Shown here: piece by piece, positions 59,973 to 64,000 of the stretch
Layout of the letters: every line of letters begins with the position of its first letter
How positions within the stretch are numbered: the stretch's first letter is position 1
Assembly (NCBI GenBank): GCA_016287755.1
Contig: JAEEWT010000004.1
Coordinates: forward strand, 1-64,000
Direction: 5' to 3'
DNA: 64,000 nt
Source of the DNA: Prevotella sp.
GTDB lineage: Bacteria; Bacteroidota; Bacteroidia; Bacteroidales; Bacteroidaceae
Notes under the pieces: model-generated
Told to the model about the DNA's origin: nothing
Databases searched by the model: none
The model's input: the letters and a program-made list of their open reading frames with translations, nothing else
Translations under genes and position numbers: made by a program

Positions 59973-61238
59973 TTACAGGAAGGGGGCCAAGAGATGAGCA
60001 AACCAGCCCACGAACTTGTTCCATGGCGAACGCCATTCATTCCATTTCTCTTTGGTTAGCTTGAACGAGTCTTTCTTGTCACGTTCAAACATATCGTTCA
60101 GTTCCTGGGTAGTACAAGGATCGATAATCACTGCATTCTCCTCATAATCCCACCGCAGACTCCTAGCGTTGAGGTTGGCGCTGCCCACCGTGCAGAACTG
60201 ACCGTCAACCATAATGATCTTCGTATGGTGGAAGCCCGGTTCATAGATCCATACGTCCACCCCTTTCTTCATTAGCTTATGCACGTTATAGAACACACAG
60301 TCGGGCGTGAGTCCGATATCACTGTTCTTGGAAACCATGATCTCGGTCTTCACCCCTCGTTTCACTGCCTTCTTCAAGGCTTTCTTCAGCTTGTGGTTCA
60401 GGGTGAGGTAGGGGTTCACCAGTTTGATGCTGTCTTGAGCATCGTTGATGGCATTGACGTAGAACTTACGGATAATAGACCTGGTGATATGGGGTTCACG
60501 GTTGATAATACCCACCATCTTCTTTCCTGACGTGTCGCAGGTGTCGTTCTTCAGACCGCTGAAACGGGTGCCGTCCGTTCGTCTGAAATACTGTTCCCCT
60601 TGTATATCCTCATGCGCCACCTTCTTCCACATTTTCAGGAAGATGCGTTGCAGGGTGTTTACCTCCTCGCCCTCGATACGACAGTGCATATCGCGCCATG
60701 AGCCTACCGCCTCCGTACCCTTGATATAATAGTCAGCCACGTTCATGCCACCAGTATAGGCAATCTGTCCGTCGATGACCACAATCTTACGGTGGTCGCG
60801 GTTGAAGAGATCGTCCAGCCACGGGAACTTCACAGGGTTGAACTCATAAATTTGGATACCACGCTCACGAATATGCTTGATATGTTCTTTCTTCAGGGGT
60901 TGGTTGTTACTGGTGTTACCGAAGCCGTCGAAGAGGGCGCGCACCTCAACCCCTTCCTTTACACGTTCAGCAAGAAGGTCAAACAGAAGACTGGCGATGG
61001 AGTCATTCCTGAAATTGAAGTACTCCAGATGCACACTGCTTTTCGCCTGTCGGATGGCCTCGAACATATCGTCGAACTTCTCCTGACCGCTCATCAGTAG
61101 GGCAATGGAATTGTCGTTCGAGAAAGACACACCTTCCTCTCTCAGCTGATTGACAATCAGCGAGTCAGCCCGTTGCGCCTCCATCTTGCACAGACAGAAG
61201 ATTCCACATAGCAATAGGATGATCCTTCTTAATTTCAT
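59973..61238 (-). CDS. Phospholipase D-type cardiolipin synthase-like protein
   Basis: 421 residues. An N-terminal signal or anchor (MKLRRIILLLCGIFCLCK) is followed by two PLD motifs: DHRKIVVID (HxKxxxxD) and HHTKIIMVDG, each with a conserved Asn or Gly downstream (GGMNVAD, GSANLNAR). Cardiolipin synthases of this class join phosphatidylglycerol molecules in the inner membrane. The N-terminal pair of membrane helices of classical Cls is missing and replaced by a single signal-like segment, so a periplasmic location is possible. The start is 61238; an ATG at 61250 in repeat DNA is less likely. Confidence 0.85.
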   Translation of the reverse strand: MKLRRIILLLCGIFCLCKMEAQRADSLIVNQLREEGVSFSNDNSIALLMSGQEKFDDMFEAIRQAKSSVHLEYFNFRNDSIASLLFDLLAERVKEGVEVRALFDGFGNTSNNQPLKKEHIKHIRERGIQIYEFNPVKFPWLDDLFNRDHRKIVVIDGQIAYTGGMNVADYYIKGTEAVGSWRDMHCRIEGEEVNTLQRIFLKMWKKVAHEDIQGEQYFRRTDGTRFSGLKNDTCDTSGKKMVGIINREPHITRSIIRKFYVNAINDAQDSIKLVNPYLTLNHKLKKALKKAVKRGVKTEIMVSKNSDIGLTPDCVFYNVHKLMKKGVDVWIYEPGFHHTKIIMVDGQFCTVGSANLNARSLRWDYEENAVIIDPCTTQELNDMFERDKKDSFKLTKEKWNEWRSPWNKFVGWFAHLLAPFL

Positions 61239-61402
61239 GTCACTTCTCATTCCACATTCCACACTCCACATTCCACATTTACACCATGCAAAAGTACTGC
61301 TTTTTTCCCAAAGAGTCAAGAACACTGCTCGTTTTTCTATGCAAAAAGGGAATAATATTCATAAAAACGTATAAACAACTTGGTTGAATGGAGGACTTTT
61401 TG

Positions 61403-61410
61403 TACTTTTG
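61403..61410 (+). promoter_or_regulatory. Promoter of kdsA, close to the start codon
   Basis: TTG at 61380-61382, a 20-base spacer and TACTTTTG at 61403-61410, which ends 4 bases before the ATG at 61415. The message is likely leaderless or nearly so. Confidence 0.7.
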
Positions 61411-61414
61411 CAAC

Positions 61415-62167
61415 ATGGAAAAGGTGTTTATTGCAGGACCATGTGTCATCGAATCGGCCGAGTTGCTCGATACGGTAGCGCAGGAATTTGTGAGAATCCG
61501 TCAGACCTTGGGGGTGGAGATCATCTTCAAGGCATCGTTCGATAAGGCCAACCGGACCAGTATCCGGTCGTTCAGGGGTCCTGGATTGGAGAAAGGACTT
61601 GAGATGCTGAGTGAGGTGAAAAGCAAGTATGGACTGCCCATCCTCACAGATATCCACGAGAGTTGGCAGGCTGAGCCTGTAGGACAGGTATGCGACGTAC
61701 TTCAGATACCTGCTTTCCTCTGTCGGCAGACCGATCTTCTGGTGGCTGCCGCCAAGACGGGCAAGGTGGTGAACATCAAGAAAGCCCAGTTCCTTAGTGG
61801 TCAGGACATGCGCTATCCGGTAGAGAAAGCCAAGGATGCCGGTGCCAAGGAAGTGTGGTTGACAGAAAGGGGTAACTGCTTCGGTTATAATAACCTGGTA
61901 GTTGACTTCCGTAATATCCCCGACATGCTCGAGATTGTGCCTACCGTAATCATGGATTGTACCCATGCAGTACAACGTCCGGGTGGTTCAAACGGGAAGA
62001 CTGGCGGTGACCGTCGCTTTGTTCCCAGTATGGCACTGGCGGCTAAGGCCTTTGGTGCCACAGGCTACTTCTTTGAGGTGCATCCTGAACCAGACAAAGG
62101 TTTAAGCGATGCAGCCAATATGTTGGAACTTAGCAAGTTGGAGCCGCTCATCAAGCAACTTCTTTAA
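61415..62167 (+). CDS. kdsA: 3-deoxy-8-phosphooctulonate (KDO-8-P) synthase
   Basis: 250 residues. FIAGPCVIES at the N-terminus, FKASFDKANRTSIRSFRGPG (phosphate and PEP binding), TERGNCFGYNNLVVDF and the late GGDRRFVPSMALAAKA. It condenses PEP with arabinose-5-phosphate to make KDO-8-phosphate for the LPS core. kdsD follows 19 bp downstream, so both steps of KDO formation are together. The first usable ATG is at 61415. Confidence 0.96.
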   Translation: MEKVFIAGPCVIESAELLDTVAQEFVRIRQTLGVEIIFKASFDKANRTSIRSFRGPGLEKGLEMLSEVKSKYGLPILTDIHESWQAEPVGQVCDVLQIPAFLCRQTDLLVAAAKTGKVVNIKKAQFLSGQDMRYPVEKAKDAGAKEVWLTERGNCFGYNNLVVDFRNIPDMLEIVPTVIMDCTHAVQRPGGSNGKTGGDRRFVPSMALAAKAFGATGYFFEVHPEPDKGLSDAANMLELSKLEPLIKQLL

Positions 62168-62186
62168 CCCTTATATTCGTGTGGTA

Positions 62187-63134
62187 ATGGACGTACGTAA
62201 TATAGCTATTCAATGCTTCAAGGATGAGGCTGAGGCCGTGCTTGGTATGATTCCGCAGCTGGATGACGACTTCGACAAGGCTGTGGAACTGATGCTTCAC
62301 TGCAAGGGAAAGATTGTGGTGACGGGTGTGGGCAAGAGCGGTCATGTGGGTGCAAAGATTGCAGCCACCCTGTCGAGTACTGGTACTCCTTCGTTCTTCG
62401 TCAATCCCCTCGATGTGTTCCATGGCGACCTCGGTGTGATGGGGCATGACGATGTGGTGCTGGCCATCAGTAATAGCGGTCAGACCGATGAGCTGTTGCG
62501 GTTCATTCCGATGGTGCTCCACATGGAGATTCCATTGATTGCCATTACGGGTAATCCCGACTCATTACTGGCCAAATACTCCACTGCCCAACTCATTACG
62601 AAAGTAGAGAAAGAAGCCTGTCCGCTGAACCTCGCACCGACGAGCAGTACGACAGCCCAGTTGGTAATGGGTGATGCGCTGGCTATCGCCTTGATGCAGT
62701 GTCGCAACTTCAAACCGCAGGACTTTGCCTTGTTCCATCCGGGTGGTGAACTGGGTAAACGACTCCTTACCACAGCACAGGATGTGATGCGTTCAGAGGA
62801 TATGCCTATCATCCCGAAAGAGATGCATTTGGGCGAGGCCATCATACAGGTAAGTAAAGGAAAACTCGGTTTGGGTGTATCCTTGGAGGATAACAAGGTG
62901 ATTGGTTTGATTACCGACGGTGATATCCGTCGTGCTATGGAGAACTGGCAGGCCGAGTTCTTCAACAAGACTGTGGCTGATATCATGACGCATGATCCGA
63001 AGTGCGTATTGCCCGACACGAAAATTTCAGACATCCAGAAAATCATGCATCGGTATAAGATCCATAGCGTTCTCGTGATCGATAAGGAACGACATCTGTT
63101 AGGTGTCGTGGATCATTATTCGTGTATGATATAA
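62187..63134 (+). CDS. kdsD: D-arabinose-5-phosphate isomerase
   Basis: 315 residues. An N-terminal SIS domain with VVTGVGKSGHVGAKIA and NSGQTDELLRFIP (sugar-phosphate binding), followed by two CBS domains (about 200-315, VGLITDGDIRRAM region). It converts ribulose-5-phosphate to arabinose-5-phosphate, the substrate of KdsA. The start at 62187 (MDVRN) is preferred, because longer upstream frames overlap kdsA. KpsF-type capsule isomerases look the same. Confidence 0.93.
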   Translation: MDVRNIAIQCFKDEAEAVLGMIPQLDDDFDKAVELMLHCKGKIVVTGVGKSGHVGAKIAATLSSTGTPSFFVNPLDVFHGDLGVMGHDDVVLAISNSGQTDELLRFIPMVLHMEIPLIAITGNPDSLLAKYSTAQLITKVEKEACPLNLAPTSSTTAQLVMGDALAIALMQCRNFKPQDFALFHPGGELGKRLLTTAQDVMRSEDMPIIPKEMHLGEAIIQVSKGKLGLGVSLEDNKVIGLITDGDIRRAMENWQAEFFNKTVADIMTHDPKCVLPDTKISDIQKIMHRYKIHSVLVIDKERHLLGVVDHYSCMI

Positions 63135-63146
63135 TATTTATAGATA

Positions 63147-64000
63147 ATGAAAATACTAGTAACAGGAGCCGCAGGCTTCATTGGTTCAAAGATAGCCTTT
63201 CTGCTGGCACAGCGAGGAGATGAGGTAGTAGGCATTGACAATATCAACGACTACTACGATGTGCGACTGAAATACGGTCGTCTGCATGAACTCGGTATTG
63301 CCATGGGCATGGATTCCGTGGAATGGCACAAGAAATATGTCAGTAGTACGTTCCCGCAGTTAAGGTTCTTCCGTATGGGCATTGAGGACAAGGAGTCGTT
63401 GGATGCGCTCTTTGCCAAGGAACAGTTCGATAAAGTCATCAACCTGGCAGCTCAGGCGGGTGTACGGTATTCCATCTCAAATCCCTATGCCTACCTTACC
63501 AGTAACCTGACAGGCTTCCTGAACATCATCGAGTGCTGTCGTCATTACCCTGTCAAGCACCTCCTTTTCGCCTCCTCCAGTTCGGTCTATGGGCTGAACA
63601 CCAAAGCCCCGTTCTCTGAGGACGACAAGGTGGACAATCCCGTCAGTCTCTATGCCGCCAGTAAGAAAGCCAACGAGCTGATGGCCCATAGCTATAGTAA
63701 GTTGTATGGCATTCCTGCCACCGGACTCCGTTACTTCACGGTCTATGGACCATGGGGGCGTCCCGACATGGCTCCAATGCTTTTTGCCAGTGCCATCAGT
63801 CAGGGTAAGCCGATACAGGTATTCAACAATGGCGACATGATTCGTGACTTTACCTATATCGACGACATTGCCTTCGGTTCCATCCAATGTCTTGACAAGC
63901 CCCCTGTGGCAGCAGACTGTCCGAACAACGTGCCTTTCCGTGTATATAACATCGGTTGTTCACATCCCGTAAAACTAATGGATTTCATCCGCGAGATTGA
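63147..64000 (+). CDS. NAD-dependent sugar epimerase, UDP-glucuronate 4-epimerase-like (cut by window end)
   Basis: About 284 residues are visible. Extended SDR fold with MKILVTGAAGFIGSKIA (NAD), FASSSSVYG (Ser/Thr catalytic), YAASKKANE (YxxxK) and GLRYFTVYGPWGRPDMA, which is typical of UDP-glucuronate 4-epimerases making UDP-galacturonate for capsule or LPS. The gene begins 12 bp after kdsD and runs off the window, so the C-terminus is not seen. Confidence 0.9.
   Translation, partial: MKILVTGAAGFIGSKIAFLLAQRGDEVVGIDNINDYYDVRLKYGRLHELGIAMGMDSVEWHKKYVSSTFPQLRFFRMGIEDKESLDALFAKEQFDKVINLAAQAGVRYSISNPYAYLTSNLTGFLNIIECCRHYPVKHLLFASSSSVYGLNTKAPFSEDDKVDNPVSLYAASKKANELMAHSYSKLYGIPATGLRYFTVYGPWGRPDMAPMLFASAISQGKPIQVFNNGDMIRDFTYIDDIAFGSIQCLDKPPVAADCPNNVPFRVYNIGCSHPVKLMDFIREI

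Overview
This window looks like a chromosomal segment of a Bacteroidales bacterium, most likely Prevotella in the broad sense. The evidence is a SusC/SusD pair, promoters of the Bacteroidota type (TTG, about 20 bases, TAnnTTTG), LES-type lipoproteins, methylmalonyl-CoA mutase beside sodium-pump decarboxylase subunits, GH3 and GH43 enzymes, and many AT-rich intergenic tandem repeats. No rRNA, tRNA, CRISPR array, integrase or transposase gene was seen.

Layout. 0-7 kb: a nucleotidyltransferase-like gene, then a leftward polysaccharide operon (rfbA, Wzc-like tyrosine kinase, HAD phosphatase, WecA-like phosphosugar transferase). 7-10 kb: ZapA, its coiled-coil neighbour and RNase Y. 10-17 kb: a porin, imelysin, di-heme oxidoreductase and Ccs-like operon, divergent from a hemerythrin-LuxR regulator, plus a second LuxR protein. 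17-26 kb: sodium-pump decarboxylase beta, biotin-carrier and gamma subunits, an AspT/YidE-type antiporter, and mutAB. 26-30.5 kb: pgk, cysK, a DAACS symporter and tcdA. 30.5-37.5 kb: a periplasmic binding protein, SusC, SusD and M20 amidohydrolase operon. 37.8-44.7 kb: the sulfur island. 45-55 kb: an SDR, a LuxR regulator, metY, queC, GH3 and GH43 enzymes and a TonB receptor. 55-64 kb: radA, a binding lipoprotein, a TPR protein, a PLD-type synthase, kdsA, kdsD and a truncated epimerase.

The main system is the sulfur island. One arm (leftward) encodes a ThiS/MoaD-like sulfur carrier with a tail after its GG motif, a ThiF/MoeB-like activating enzyme and a JAMM protease. This is the gene set of protein-thiocarboxylate homocysteine synthesis (HcyS/HcyF/HcyD) or of CysO/Mec. 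The other arm (rightward) encodes DsrE, TusA, an encapsulin shell with an inserted cyclic-nucleotide-binding domain, a SufS-type cysteine desulfurase with a cargo-like N-terminal extension, and a Cys/Met-metabolism PLP enzyme. I infer a compartment-held desulfurase passing persulfide sulfur through TusA/DsrE to a protein thiocarboxylate, and from there to homocysteine or cysteine.

The two arms diverge from a mirror-image control region: two identical 35-bp promoter/leader segments around one palindrome. A TACC-N8-GGTA palindrome also lies upstream of cysK, of the symporter/tcdA pair and of the binding-protein/SusCD operon. Its centre is always 54.5 bp from the -7 box of cysK, tcdA, the binding-protein gene, hcyS and dsrE. 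This points to one sulfur regulon controlled by one activator.

The window also holds several repeat families: hairpins with a conserved 58-bp core but different arms, arrays of 6-3-6 palindromes at an exact 22-bp period, and repeat-derived segments that appear to have inserted in frame into radA, the desulfurase gene and others.
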